Notes: a model not told the origin generated them from the letters alone. DNA of 64,000 nt from Pseudomonas fluorescens (GCF_902497855.1 NZ_CABVHU010000007.1:1-64000), one strand, 5' to 3'; shown: positions 48,407-58,991, counted from the first letter of the stretch. Made by a program: numbers and translations.

Positions 48407-49591
48407 ATGAACAGCCGTAACAAGGCATGGCGTCACCGCCTGGCCTGGACCCTTCCAATGGTAGCCGTGCTTGCGGGCTGCACCGGTGGTGAACCCGACA
48501 AACCGAAAACCCACGCCTTGGCAACCTACTCCAGCGCCACTTGGGAAGCACTGCCCGTGGTGTCCGACGCCGATCTGGTGGCCGGCTTCGGTTCGTGGCG
48601 CAGCGCATGCACCCGACTCAAGGCCGACCCGGTCTGGGGTTCGACCTGCACCGCTGCCGCCAGCGTGCCACAAACCGCCAGCGAGATTCGCGGGTTCCTC
48701 AAGCAGAACCTCGACGTCTATGGCCTGCGCGCCGCCAATGACAACCCTGATGGCTTGATCACCGGCTACTACGAACCGGTCTATCCGGGCAGCCTGACCC
48801 AGACCGACGCAGCGAGTATCCCGGTGTACGGCGTACCCGAAGACATGATCATCGTCTCCCTGGACAGCCTCTACCCGGAGCTGAAGGGTAAACGCCTGCG
48901 CGGCCGGCTCGAAGGTCGCGTGCTCAAGCCCTACGACGATGCGGCAACGATCGAGACCAAAGGGGTCAAGGCACCGGTGGTTGCCTGGCTGACCGATCCG
49001 ATGAACCTGCAATTCCTGCAGATCCAGGGTTCGGGACGCATCCAGCTCGACAGTGGCCGGCAGTTGCGCATTGCGTATGCCGACCAGAATGGCCATCCCT
49101 ATCGGCCTATCGGTCGCTGGCTGGTGGAGCAAGGCGAGCTGAAAAAAGAAGAGGTCACCATGGGCGCCATCAGCGATTGGGCCAAGGCCAACCCGACGCG
49201 CATTCCCGAACTGCTCGCCAGTAATCCAAGCTACGTGTTCTTCACCCAAAACCCGGACAGCAATGAAGGACCTCGCGGCTCGCTTAACGTACCGCTGACT
49301 GCAGGCTACAGCGCGGCGGTGGATCGCAAGGTGATTCCGCTGGGCAGTCTGTTGTGGTTATCGACCACCAAACCGGACGGTTCGGCACTGGTTCGTCCAG
49401 TGGCCGCACAGGACACCGGCGGCGCGATCGCGGGTGAAGTCCGGGCGGATCTGTTCTGGGGCACCGGCGAGGCCGCCGGGCAACTGGCCGGCGACATGAA
49501 ACAGCAGGGGCAGATCTGGATGTTGTGGCCCAAAGGCGCGGCGTTGCCACAGGTGCCGCAGGTGGCCGATGCGGCAAAAGCCAATCCTTGA
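48407..49591 (+). CDS. mltA: MltA, membrane-bound lytic murein transglycosylase A
   Basis: A 394-residue outer-membrane lipoprotein (lipobox VLAGC, then TGGEPDK) that cleaves peptidoglycan to 1,6-anhydro products. The MltA domain (~120-290) has GLITGYYEPVYPGS and QFLQIQGSGRIQL. The C-terminal 3D domain has VRPVAAQDTGGAIAGEVRADLFWG (landmarks QDTGGAI, RADLFWG) with the catalytic aspartates. ATG 48407 begins the signal sequence. Confidence 0.93.
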   Translation: MNSRNKAWRHRLAWTLPMVAVLAGCTGGEPDKPKTHALATYSSATWEALPVVSDADLVAGFGSWRSACTRLKADPVWGSTCTAAASVPQTASEIRGFLKQNLDVYGLRAANDNPDGLITGYYEPVYPGSLTQTDAASIPVYGVPEDMIIVSLDSLYPELKGKRLRGRLEGRVLKPYDDAATIETKGVKAPVVAWLTDPMNLQFLQIQGSGRIQLDSGRQLRIAYADQNGHPYRPIGRWLVEQGELKKEEVTMGAISDWAKANPTRIPELLASNPSYVFFTQNPDSNEGPRGSLNVPLTAGYSAAVDRKVIPLGSLLWLSTTKPDGSALVRPVAAQDTGGAIAGEVRADLFWGTGEAAGQLAGDMKQQGQIWMLWPKGAALPQVPQVADAAKANP

Positions 49592-49612
49592 GTTCTGCTG
49601 CGACTGATAGAT

Positions 49613-49722
49613 AGCTTTCGCCTGCAAGCCGGTCTCGCTCCCACAGTTGATCTTCAGTGAATACAAAGTTTGTATGTGACTTAGATTAAATATGGGAGCG
49701 AGACCGGCTTGCAGGCGAAGAG
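49613..49722. repeat. REP-like doublet (GAGACCGGCTTGCAGGCG class)
   Basis: CTTTCGCCTGCAAGCCGGTC...TCGCTCCCA and TGGGAGCGAGACCGGCTTGC...AGGCGAA inverted across ~60 AT-rich bases. A different subtype from the other doublets. Confidence 0.85.
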
Positions 49723-49746
49723 GCCAGCATAATCACCAACGTATTT

Positions 49747-50130
49747 TCAGGCAGACACCACAAACAACCCGACAATCAACCCCATCCCCACCAACCACAC
49801 CAACGACCGCAAAATCGCCCAGTCCGCCAGGTAGCAGATCATGTACAGCAGCCGGCTGGTGATGAACAACACCGCCATCACGTCGATCGTCACCAGCTCG
49901 GCATTGCCCGCCAGGTGCGCCACGATCACGGCCGCGGCAAACGCCGGGGTCACTTCAAAACCGTTCAGTTGCGCCGCATAGGCACGCCGGCCGAATCCAT
50001 TCAACGAATCGAGAAAATCCCGGGGATCATGGTTGTCTTTCAACCTGAACCCGCCACTGATCTTGGCCACGTAAGTGCACAGGTATGGCAGCAAAAACGC
50101 GATCAAAATGCACCACAGAGCAACCGTCAT
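49747..50130 (-). CDS. MAPEG-family membrane protein
   Basis: A 127-residue protein with four predicted helices. RRAYAAQLNGFEVTPAFAAAVIVAHLAGN (landmarks AAQLNGFE, FAAAVIVAHLAG) is the MAPEG (eicosanoid/glutathione metabolism) core, followed by LFITSRLLYMICYLADW. Bacterial members are often of unknown function. It is 56 bases downstream of the EamA gene on the same strand. Confidence 0.85.
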   Translation of the reverse strand: MTVALWCILIAFLLPYLCTYVAKISGGFRLKDNHDPRDFLDSLNGFGRRAYAAQLNGFEVTPAFAAAVIVAHLAGNAELVTIDVMAVLFITSRLLYMICYLADWAILRSLVWLVGMGLIVGLFVVSA

Positions 50131-50186
50131 AAAGCCATCCCTTCTTCAAGTTTCGTGCGTCGATGTTTTCGTCGGCGGTGAGCCCA

Positions 50187-51020
50187 TCAAAACTTCATCA
50201 CCAACATGCCGATCAACACCAATCCACAGGCTAAGAGCCGTGGCCGACCGAAAGGTTCTTTGAGGTAACGCATGCCGAACAGCACCACCAGAATCACACT
50301 GATCTCGCGCAATGCCGCCGCTTCGGCAATCGAGCCCAGTTGCATTGCCCACAGCACCAGAGCGTAGCTGAACAACACGCAGAACCCGACCGCCAACCCC
50401 AGTCGCCACTGTTCCCGCCAGAACACCATGAACGCCGGCCGCTTGCGCACCAACGCCAGCAATGGGAATGGCCAGGCGCTGAGTAGAGTTACCCAGACCA
50501 GGTAGTCCAGTGGATGGGACCAGCGCCGCAAAGCCTGGCCATCGATGAAGGTGTAGCAGCCGATGCACAGGCCGATCAACGCCACCACCGGCAGCATCGA
50601 CCACGGCAGCCGTGCGCCGCCACCGCCCTGCCATAGCAGGCAAAGCATCCCGAGCGGGATCAAAAGGATTCCGAAAATCTGCTGATTCGTCAGCACCTCG
50701 CCGGCAAATATCAGCGTCAGCGCCAGTACCACCAAGGGCGACAAGCCGCGCATCAACGGATAAACAAGCCCGAGGTCGCCCACCCGATAAGCCTGGATCA
50801 ACAAGTAGCGGTAGAGCAGTTCAAACGCCGCCGATGCCATGATCCAAGGCCAGAGCTCCAAGGGAGGCCATTGCACGAATGGCAGCATCAGCGCAACGAA
50901 GAGCATCGCCACACTGTCCATGCAGGCCACCACCAGCAGGCGTTCGGCACTGAATTTGATCAGGGTATTCCACGCCGCATGCAACAGCGCCGCCACTAAC
51001 ACCAAAGCCGTTGCAAGCAC
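50187..51020 (-). CDS. EamA/DMT-family transporter
   Basis: A 277-residue protein with ten predicted helices in two EamA repeats (VLVAALLHAAWNTLIKF ... PLMRGLSPLVVLALTLIFAGE; second half ... SIAEAAALREISVILVVLFGMRYLKEPFG). The start is GTG at 51020: AAGGAG stands six bases upstream, while the longer ATG frame to 51137 reads through a REP element. Drug/metabolite exporter family; substrate unknown. Confidence 0.86.
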   Translation of the reverse strand: MLATALVLVAALLHAAWNTLIKFSAERLLVVACMDSVAMLFVALMLPFVQWPPLELWPWIMASAAFELLYRYLLIQAYRVGDLGLVYPLMRGLSPLVVLALTLIFAGEVLTNQQIFGILLIPLGMLCLLWQGGGGARLPWSMLPVVALIGLCIGCYTFIDGQALRRWSHPLDYLVWVTLLSAWPFPLLALVRKRPAFMVFWREQWRLGLAVGFCVLFSYALVLWAMQLGSIAEAAALREISVILVVLFGMRYLKEPFGRPRLLACGLVLIGMLVMKF

Positions 51021-51050
51021 GGCACACTCCTTTTGTTGTCCCCGCCCCCC

Positions 51051-51151
51051 TGTAGGAGCTGGCTTGCCAGCGAAAAACGTCAAGGCACCGCGTTTTAGCA
51101 GAAAACACGCGTCATCGTTGACGACCTTCGCTGGCAAGCCAGCTCCTACAG
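51051..51151. repeat. REP doublet (GAGCTGGCTTGCCAGC class)
   Basis: TGTAGGAGCTGGCTTGCCAG...CGAAAAACGTCAA and TTGACGACCTTCGCTGGCAA...CTACAG inverted. It lies in the divergent gap between the EamA and antiporter genes. Confidence 0.88.
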
Positions 51152-51192
51152 GGTCCGGCGGAGAATTGATTCGCCATATGTCCGCAGCTGTT

Positions 51193-51347
51193 TATACTGC
51201 AAGCGACCACGCCGCACTCAGTTGCGCACAGACTAATTCCAATAATTCCTGCCACCACCCGTTCTCATCGAGAACGGTCGTCGGCATGCGTATGCCTGAG
51301 CTTGACGCTGCAAAAATACCAACCCATCTCCCCTTCAAGGACCCCGG
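51193..51347 (+). promoter_or_regulatory. Putative promoter and structured leader of the antiporter gene
   Basis: TATACT (51193-51198) would start a ~143-nt leader. It contains CCGTTCTC-ATC-GAGAACGG (51259-51277, perfect 8-bp stem) and GGCAT-GCGT-ATGCC (51283-51296). Long structured leaders on cation antiporter genes can be ion-responsive riboswitches, but I recognise no known class here, and no good -35 box is seen. Confidence 0.4.
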
Positions 51348-52613
51348 ATGCTTGAACTCGTCGCTGCGTTTATCTGCCTCACCTCGCTCCTCACCTACGT
51401 GAATTTCCGCTTCATCGGCCTGCCCCCGACCATCGGCGTCATGGTCACTGCGCTGATGTTTTCCCTGTTGCTGCAAGGCCTGAGCTTTATCGGCTATCCG
51501 GGCCTGGAAGAACGTGTGCAACAGTTGATCGGCCAGATCGACTTCGGCGATCTGCTGATGAACTGGATGCTGTCGTTCCTGCTGTTCGCCGGCGCCCTGC
51601 ACGTTAACTTGAATGACCTGCGCAGCTATCGCTGGCCAATCGGCCTGCTGGCGACTTTCGGTGTGTTGATTGCCACCGCCGTGATCGGCAGCCTGGCTTA
51701 CTACATTTTTGCCCTGTTCGGCTGGCACGTCAGCTTTCTCTATTGCCTGTTGTTCGGAGCGCTGATCTCCCCCACCGACCCGATCGCAGTGCTCGGCGTG
51801 CTGCGGACCGCCAATGCGTCCAAGCCGCTGAAAACCACCATCGTCGGCGAGTCGCTGTTCAACGATGGTACGGCAGTGGTGGTGTTCACCGTGCTGTTGG
51901 GCATCGCGCAACTGGGCGAAACTCCGACCATCGGCGCCACCGCGATGCTGTTCGCCCACGAGGCGATTGGCGGCGCGCTGTTCGGCGGGCTGATCGGTTA
52001 TCTGGTGTACCTGATGATCAAGAGCATCGAGCAGCACCAGATCGAGGTCATGCTGACCCTGGCGCTGGTGATCGGTGGTTCGGCCATGGCTTCGGAGCTG
52101 CACGTTTCGGCGCCGATCGCGATGGTGGTCGCCGGGCTGATCATCGGCAACCTGGGCCGCAACCTGGCGATGAACGACATGACCCGCAAGTACCTGGACG
52201 GTTTCTGGGAGCTGCTCGACGACATGCTCAACGCCCTGTTGTTCGCGCTGATCGGCATGGAGCTGTTGCTGCTGCCGTTCAACTGGCTGCATGTGCTGGC
52301 CGCGAGCCTGCTGGCCTTGGCGATTCTGCTGTCGCGCCTGCTGACCGTGGCACCGGCCATCGTCTTGCTGCGACGCTGGCGCACCGTGCCGCGCGGAACG
52401 ATCCGGATCCTGACCTGGGGTGGTTTGCGTGGTGGTGTTTCGGTGGCGCTGGCGCTGGCCCTGCCGCTGGGTCCTGAGCGCGATTTGCTGCTGAGCATCA
52501 CCTACATCGTGGTGCTGTCGTCGATCTTGTTGCAGGGCTTGAGCATCGGCAAGCTGGTCAAGCATGTCACCCGTGATGAGCCTGTACCCGTGGCACAGGC
52601 CGGGCATCACTGA
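51348..52613 (+). CDS. CPA1-family sodium/proton antiporter
   Basis: A 421-residue inner-membrane antiporter with ~12 helices. The ion-binding ISPTDPIAVLGVL (~residues 142-154) and GESLFNDGTAVVVF motifs are the CPA1 hallmarks; GGLRGGVSVALALALP is in helix 11. Similar to YjcE/NhaP-type exchangers; Na+/K+ preference cannot be read. Its TGA stop is directly followed by the stop of the convergent FNT gene. Confidence 0.92.
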   Translation: MLELVAAFICLTSLLTYVNFRFIGLPPTIGVMVTALMFSLLLQGLSFIGYPGLEERVQQLIGQIDFGDLLMNWMLSFLLFAGALHVNLNDLRSYRWPIGLLATFGVLIATAVIGSLAYYIFALFGWHVSFLYCLLFGALISPTDPIAVLGVLRTANASKPLKTTIVGESLFNDGTAVVVFTVLLGIAQLGETPTIGATAMLFAHEAIGGALFGGLIGYLVYLMIKSIEQHQIEVMLTLALVIGGSAMASELHVSAPIAMVVAGLIIGNLGRNLAMNDMTRKYLDGFWELLDDMLNALLFALIGMELLLLPFNWLHVLAASLLALAILLSRLLTVAPAIVLLRRWRTVPRGTIRILTWGGLRGGVSVALALALPLGPERDLLLSITYIVVLSSILLQGLSIGKLVKHVTRDEPVPVAQAGHH

Positions 52614-53501
52614 TTACTTCCTGGTCTTCTGCGGGTCAGGCTCCTGGTCTTGATCCGCAGATTCCTTCGGCGGCCCGCTCTCGCTGCGGATCTGCGCGTG
52701 GCTGATCAGCGCGAAGATAAAGCTGCCGCCGATGATATTGCCCACCAATGTCGGCCCGGCGAATATCAGCCAGAAATCCTTCCACGGCAACTCGCCGGCA
52801 AACACCAGATACGAGACCTCGGCCGAACCGACCACGATGTGGGTGAAGTCGCCCAGCGCCATCAGGTAGGTGATGAGGATGATGATCCACATCTTGGCGC
52901 TCTCCATGGACGGAATCATCCAGACCATGGTCGCGATCATCCAGCCTGACACTATGCCCTTGGCGAACATCTGGCTGGCGTCGTTCTCCATGATCTTGCG
53001 ACCGATATCGAGGAAGGCCAGGTCGGTCTTGCTGTCGAAAATCGGCAGGTGCAGCATCACATACGCCACCAGTATCGTGCCGCACAGGTTGCCCACCAGC
53101 ACCACCGACCACAGACGCAGCAATCGCCCGAAATTGTTCAATGAGGGTTTGGTCATGACCGGCAGCACAGCCGTCAGGGTGTTCTCGGTGAACAATTGCT
53201 GACGAGCGAGAATCACCGCCAGGAATCCCGCGCAGTAACCGAAACTGGCAATCACCTTGAAGCCTTCGCCGTCCGGCAGGCGGGAGTTGAGCAGGCCCAT
53301 AGCCATCAGTGACAGGCCCATGGTCAGGCCGGCAGCCAGGGCCGACCACCACAAGGCGGCGACACTGCGCTCGAGCTCCAGGTCGCCCTGCGCGCGGATG
53401 ATTTCGTGCAGCACCGCGGCGCGTGGAGGCTGGCTCTTGTCGACTTCCTTCTTCTCTTGCGCCGAGAGGTTCGGGGTCTTGCCGTCTTTTTGCGTGTCCA
53501 T
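52614..53501 (-). CDS. Formate/nitrite transporter (FNT) family channel
   Basis: A 295-residue protein with six hydrophobic helices between charged cytoplasmic ends (MDTQKDGKTPN... and ...DQDQEPDPQKTRK). FNT landmarks are LAVILARQQLFTENTLTAVLPV, IVSGWMIATMVWM, GDFTHIVVGSAEVSYLVF (central His of the pore) and GPTLVGNIIGGSFIFALI. The long N-terminus is like YfdC rather than FocA. Substrate (formate, nitrite or another small anion) is not certain. Confidence 0.88.
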   Translation of the reverse strand: MDTQKDGKTPNLSAQEKKEVDKSQPPRAAVLHEIIRAQGDLELERSVAALWWSALAAGLTMGLSLMAMGLLNSRLPDGEGFKVIASFGYCAGFLAVILARQQLFTENTLTAVLPVMTKPSLNNFGRLLRLWSVVLVGNLCGTILVAYVMLHLPIFDSKTDLAFLDIGRKIMENDASQMFAKGIVSGWMIATMVWMIPSMESAKMWIIILITYLMALGDFTHIVVGSAEVSYLVFAGELPWKDFWLIFAGPTLVGNIIGGSFIFALISHAQIRSESGPPKESADQDQEPDPQKTRK

Positions 53502-53582
53502 AGAGCTCCGGAACCGGTGGCTGGGGATGTAGGTAGGACACGCGGGGGGCGGGGCTGTTCACTGTTCGGATAAACAAACCGG

Positions 53583-53732
53583 CTGTAGGAGCCGGCTTGC
53601 TGGCGAAGGGGGTGACTCGGTTTTTGGGGGGGCTTAGGTTTCTGGGGTTTCTGGGGTTTCTGGGGTTTCTGGGGTTTCTGGGGTTTCTGTAGTGATGCTG
53701 ATGGCGCCTTCGCTGGCAAGCCAGCTCCTACG
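53583..53732. repeat. REP doublet with an internal 9-bp tandem array
   Basis: TGTAGGAGCCGGCTTGCTGG...CGAAGG and CCTTCGCTGGCAAGCCAGCT...CCTACGG flank an array of GTTTCTGGG: five perfect copies and one partial (53638-53691). The rest of the spacer is G-rich (TTTTTGGGGGGG). This is the only simple-sequence array in the window, and a candidate variable-number locus. Confidence 0.88.
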
Positions 53733-53740
53733 GACTCGCA

Positions 53741-54151
53741 TTACTCGTCCTTGTCCTTGTCCATGTCCCTGAACTGGTCTTTAACGTACTTGATCTCGGT
53801 CTGGCCGTGGGGCGCGGGCAGGCCGTCTTCGCCCAGGTTGACGAAGACGATCTTGTCCACCGTCAGGATGCTTTTGCGGGTGATCTTGTTGCGCACTTCG
53901 CACGTGAGGGTGATCGAGGTGCGACCGAACTCGGTGGCGGTGATGCCCAGCTCGATGATGTCGCCCTGGCGCGAGGCGCTGACGAAGTTGATTTCGGAAA
54001 TGTACTTGGTGACCACGCGCTGATTGCCCAGCTGGACGATGGCGTAGATCGCCGCTTCTTCGTCGAGCCAGCGCAACAGGCTGCCGCCGAACAGCGTGCC
54101 GTTGGGGTTGAGGTCTTCGGGTTTTACCCATTTGCGGGTGTGGAAATTCAT
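53741..54151 (-). CDS. Hotdog-fold acyl-CoA thioesterase (YciA-like)
   Basis: A 136-residue cytoplasmic thioesterase. The catalytic helix region is DLNPNGTLFGGSLLRWLDEEAAIYA (landmarks NPNGTLFGG, WLDEEAA) at ~20-45, followed by VTKYISEINFVSASRQGDIIELG. It hydrolyses acyl-CoAs of uncertain length. ATG 54151 (MNFHTRKWVKPED) is the family start; longer frames are rejected. A short acidic Lys/Asp tail (MDKDKDE) ends it. Confidence 0.88.
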   Translation of the reverse strand: MNFHTRKWVKPEDLNPNGTLFGGSLLRWLDEEAAIYAIVQLGNQRVVTKYISEINFVSASRQGDIIELGITATEFGRTSITLTCEVRNKITRKSILTVDKIVFVNLGEDGLPAPHGQTEIKYVKDQFRDMDKDKDE

Positions 54152-54271
54152 ATTCACTCCTGACCGTCTTGCCGATTGATGCCAGCCATCATGGCAGAGC
54201 CCGGGCCAGAGCTCTATTGAGCATCGCCTATGGCCTCGATTACCGTTCAGACATTGACCAACAGAAAGGCT

Positions 54272-54299
54272 TTGGAAGATCAGCATAGCCCGCTATAAT
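54272..54299 (+). promoter_or_regulatory. Sigma-70 promoter of ahcY-metF
   Basis: TTGGAA (54272-54277), 16-bp spacer, perfect TATAAT (54294-54299). Start of transcription is expected near 54305, ~167 bases before ahcY, leaving room for the hairpin leader and the riboswitch. Confidence 0.78.
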
Positions 54300-54304
54300 C
54301 GCCC

Positions 54305-55881
<1,577 letters not shown>

Positions 55882-55940
55882 TCCGTCGCAGGTTTGCTGG
55901 CGATCGCGGTGTGTCCTGCGCACCGCGTCGCCTGCTCTCC

Positions 55941-56043
55941 TGTAGGAGCGAGCTTGCTCGCGATGGACGTCAACGATAACGCGTGCTGCCTGGATGAACG
56001 CGTTGCCCTTACGTTTTTCGCGAGCAAGCTCGCTCCTACAGGG
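55941..56043. repeat. REP doublet between ahcY and metF
   Basis: CTGTAGGAGCGAGCTTGCTC...GCGATGG and TTCGCGAGCAAGCTCGCTCC...TACAGG inverted, of the GAGCTTGCTC subtype also found at 37.7 kb. Confidence 0.9.
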
Positions 56044-56081
56044 GGCCAGCCTCCGCCCTACGCGTTTCCAAGGATATGACC

Positions 56082-56927
56082 ATGTCCCAAGACCGTCGCT
56101 ACAGCTTCGAATTCTTCCCGACGAAGACCGATGCTGGGCATGAAAAACTGCTCGCCACTGCTCGTCAGCTGGCCAAGTACAACCCTGATTTCTTCTCCTG
56201 CACCTACGGCGCTGGCGGTTCGACCCGTGATCGAACGCTCAACACCGTGTTGCAACTCGAAAGCGAAGTCAAAGTGCCTGCCGCACCGCATCTGTCCTGC
56301 GTTGGCGACAGCAAGGACGACCTGCGCGGCCTGCTGAAGCAATACAAGGCCGCCGGTATCACCCGTATCGTTGCCCTGCGCGGTGACCTGCCTTCGGGCA
56401 TGGGCATGGCCAGCGGTGAAATGCGCCACGCCAATGACCTGGTTGAATTCATTCGTGAAGAGACCGGTGATCATTTCCACATCGAAGTCGCCGCCTATCC
56501 GGAAATGCACCCGCAAGCGCGCAACTTCGAGGACGATCTGAACAACTTCGTGCGCAAGGCCAATGCCGGCGCCAACAGTGCGATCACCCAGTACTTCTTC
56601 AACGCCGACAGCTACTTTTACTTCGTCGAGCGTGTACGGGCGATGGGCGTGAACATCCCGATCGTGCCGGGGATCATGCCGATCACCAACTACAGCAAAC
56701 TTGCGCGCTTCTCCGATGCCTGCGGTGCGGAAATCCCGCGCTGGATCCGCAAGCAGCTGGAAGCCTATGGTGACGACACCGCAAGCATTCAGCGTTTCGG
56801 CGAGCAGGTCATCACTGAAATGTGTGAACGTTTATTGCAGGGCGGCGCACCGGGGCTGCATTTCTATACCCTTAACCAGGCCGAGGCTAGCCTGGCCGTG
56901 TGGAACAACTTGAAGCTACCGCGCTGA
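56082..56927 (+). CDS. metF: 5,10-Methylenetetrahydrofolate reductase
   Basis: A 281-residue FAD (beta/alpha)8 barrel that makes 5-methyl-THF for methionine synthesis. SFEFFPTKTDAG (catalytic Glu), CTYGAGGSTRDRT, RIVALRGDLP, ITQYFFNADSYF and PGIMPITNYSKL are the family landmarks. ATG 56082 is eight bases after AAGGA; 56076 is also possible. With ahcY and metK it completes the methionine/SAM cycle. Confidence 0.95.
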   Translation: MSQDRRYSFEFFPTKTDAGHEKLLATARQLAKYNPDFFSCTYGAGGSTRDRTLNTVLQLESEVKVPAAPHLSCVGDSKDDLRGLLKQYKAAGITRIVALRGDLPSGMGMASGEMRHANDLVEFIREETGDHFHIEVAAYPEMHPQARNFEDDLNNFVRKANAGANSAITQYFFNADSYFYFVERVRAMGVNIPIVPGIMPITNYSKLARFSDACGAEIPRWIRKQLEAYGDDTASIQRFGEQVITEMCERLLQGGAPGLHFYTLNQAEASLAVWNNLKLPR

Positions 56928-56949
56928 CAGTGACCACGTCGTACCCAAA

Positions 56950-56971
56950 GGCCCTCTTCTGAGGGTCTTTT
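56950..56971 (+). terminator. Intrinsic terminator of ahcY-metF
   Basis: GGCCCTC-TTCT-GAGGGTC followed by TTTTA, 22 bases after the metF stop (one G-U pair in the stem). Confidence 0.82.
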
Positions 56972-57002
56972 ACATTCAACAGCCCATGGAATGTTGTTCC
57001 CC

Positions 57003-58082
57003 ATGACTGAGCCGTCACCACCACGCCCGCAGCTTGTTTATCTGGTATTCGGTGCCGAGACTTACCATCAGGAAGCGCTGTTCAGCATCGCCAGCGCCCT
57101 GGCCTGGCTGCGTGAAACACCCCACGCGGAACTCGACATCCAGGTATTCAGCGACAATCCTCAGCCCTACGCGCGACTGCCGGTACGCGTGCGCATGCTC
57201 GATGTGGCTACCCGCCAACGCTGGAACGCACCCCACGGTTATCATTTTCGAGCCAAGCATGTCGCCTTGCGCAAGGTGCTCGAGGAGTCGCCGGTCGCCT
57301 TGCTGATCGACACCGACACCTTCTTTCATCGCTCACCGGTCGAATTGTTCGATCGCGTGCAGCCTGGCACCCTGCTGTGCAACGACTACTACACCCGATA
57401 CGGCACCAATAAAGAGAATGTGCTCTACAGTGCACTGTCGACCACGCTCAGGGACAGAGGCCTGGCAGACGATCAGATGATGCTGCTCAACTCGGGCGTG
57501 ATCGGCTTGCATCAGCAGGACGCTCAAGTGCTTGACCACTCCATCGCCCTGATCGACGAATTGTTTCCCATGGCACCCGGGGCTTATACCCTTGAGGAGT
57601 TCTGCCTGTCGGTCGCGGCCTATCGCGGGCTTCAAATCAAAAAGTGTCCGGACCTGATCCATCACTACTGGAGCCGCAAGCAACTGTTCAGGGCGAAAGT
57701 CAAAGCCTGGGTCGCCAAACACGCCAGGAACCCGACCAGTCAGGCGGCACTGGATGACACTCGCCGAGTGACGATGCATCTGCCGCGACCGCCTCGGAGC
57801 CAGCGATTGCTCTACAAGCTCATCACCCTGGCATTGCCCGTACATCTGCGCCAGTTCATCCGCGAAATCCTCTACGGCTGCTATGAGCATCCCAATGAGT
57901 TCGATCAGGCTTGCGGACCGGTGTGGTGGGAAAAAGCGTTGCAGAACCAGGAAGAACGCCTTGGCAAGCCGGTCACACAGCACTTGCTCGAACGCTGGTT
58001 CGACAGGGAACTGGTACGGCTGATCCTGGGCAGCCGATGCAAAGCCATCCACGATCACTTGCTCAATTCGTCCTGCAAATAG
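57003..58082 (+). CDS. Glycosyltransferase-like protein of unknown role
   Basis: A 359-residue soluble protein. The N-terminal LVYLVFGAETYHQEALFSIASAL and, above all, LLIDTDTFFHRSP (DTD at 103-105) resemble the nucleotide-sugar and metal-binding DxD core of GT-A glycosyltransferases. LLNSGVIGLHQQDA and the His/Trp-rich LIHHYWSRKQ fit an acceptor side. The C-terminal ~120 residues are helical and basic. No polysaccharide genes surround it. Fold by motif only; donor and acceptor are unknown. Confidence 0.65.
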   Translation: MTEPSPPRPQLVYLVFGAETYHQEALFSIASALAWLRETPHAELDIQVFSDNPQPYARLPVRVRMLDVATRQRWNAPHGYHFRAKHVALRKVLEESPVALLIDTDTFFHRSPVELFDRVQPGTLLCNDYYTRYGTNKENVLYSALSTTLRDRGLADDQMMLLNSGVIGLHQQDAQVLDHSIALIDELFPMAPGAYTLEEFCLSVAAYRGLQIKKCPDLIHHYWSRKQLFRAKVKAWVAKHARNPTSQAALDDTRRVTMHLPRPPRSQRLLYKLITLALPVHLRQFIREILYGCYEHPNEFDQACGPVWWEKALQNQEERLGKPVTQHLLERWFDRELVRLILGSRCKAIHDHLLNSSCK

Positions 58083-58169
58083 TGGCCTTGCGCACAATTC
58101 CCTGACCGTCAGCGTTAAACAGGCATGCCAGCGCTTCTCATTCAGCCTTGAGAGTACTAACCTCAGGTC

Positions 58170-58985
58170 ATGCCCCTTTTCTCCCAGTTGCTGACAGTCA
58201 TGCTTTTTACTTGCCTGAGCTTTACCGCTCGGGGCGAGAAACTGCGCATTGTCACCGAACCCTGGGCGCCTTACGTGTATGAAGAAAATGGCAAAGCCCT
58301 GGGCCTGGACTACGAAACCACGGCCATTGTCTTCAAGCGCCTGGGGATAGAAGTCGACTGGCAATTCCTGCCGTGGAAACGCTGCCTGTCGATGCTCGAA
58401 CAAGGTCAGGCGGACGGCGCGCTGGATATCTTCCACAGCGATGAACGCGAAGCGACCCTCCTCTACCCCGGCGAACCGCTCTCGGAAGTCGAGTTCGTGA
58501 TGTTCTATGCCAACGAACGGCCCCACCCGTTTCGGACCCTGGAAGAATTGCGCGGCCTGACCATCGGCACCTCGCCGGGTTATCTGTACAGCAAGGATTT
58601 TCGCGAATCGTCGCTATTCACCCGGGAACCGGCACCGAGTCACGAGGCCAACTTCGGCAAACTGGTGCGCGGGCGGATCGATCTGCTGATTACTGACCGC
58701 CGGGTCGGCCAGCATTTGCTCGACGAATTGAACATTCGCGACAAGATCACCGAAAACCCGGTGGTCATCAGCCAGCAAAGCCAGTTCCTGGCGGTGCGCC
58801 GCAACGCGGGCATGGACCTGCTGATACAGCGCTTCGGCGCCGAGCTCAAGCGCTTCAAGCGCGAGCCCGCCTACGCTGAATTGAGCGCCCGCTATGGTGC
58901 CGACCCGGCGAACGGTGCGAAGGCCGCCAAGGCTGCGGCCATGACCCGTAAAACCGTTGAGCAGCAGGAAAGCGGCGCGCAGTGA
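58170..58985 (+). CDS. Periplasmic solute-binding protein (SBP_bac_3-like)
   Basis: A 271-residue exported protein. Signal to about residue 22 (FTCLSFTARG before EKLRIV). The binding fold has LRIVTEPWAPYVYEENGKALGLDYETTAIVFKRLG (landmarks VTEPWAPYVYEENG, GLDYE), PWKRCLSML and GALDIFHSDER. No permease or ATPase gene is adjacent, so it may be an orphan binding protein or an amino-acid sensor-like protein. Ligand unknown. Confidence 0.82.
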   Translation: MPLFSQLLTVMLFTCLSFTARGEKLRIVTEPWAPYVYEENGKALGLDYETTAIVFKRLGIEVDWQFLPWKRCLSMLEQGQADGALDIFHSDEREATLLYPGEPLSEVEFVMFYANERPHPFRTLEELRGLTIGTSPGYLYSKDFRESSLFTREPAPSHEANFGKLVRGRIDLLITDRRVGQHLLDELNIRDKITENPVVISQQSQFLAVRRNAGMDLLIQRFGAELKRFKREPAYAELSARYGADPANGAKAAKAAAMTRKTVEQQESGAQ

Positions 58986-58991
58986 TTGCTC

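Noticed and set aside
53324..53719. Minus-strand frame encoding a QKP repeat protein
   Set aside because: The repeat peptide is only the translation of the GTTTCTGGG array between REP elements, and the frame overlaps the FNT gene in another frame.
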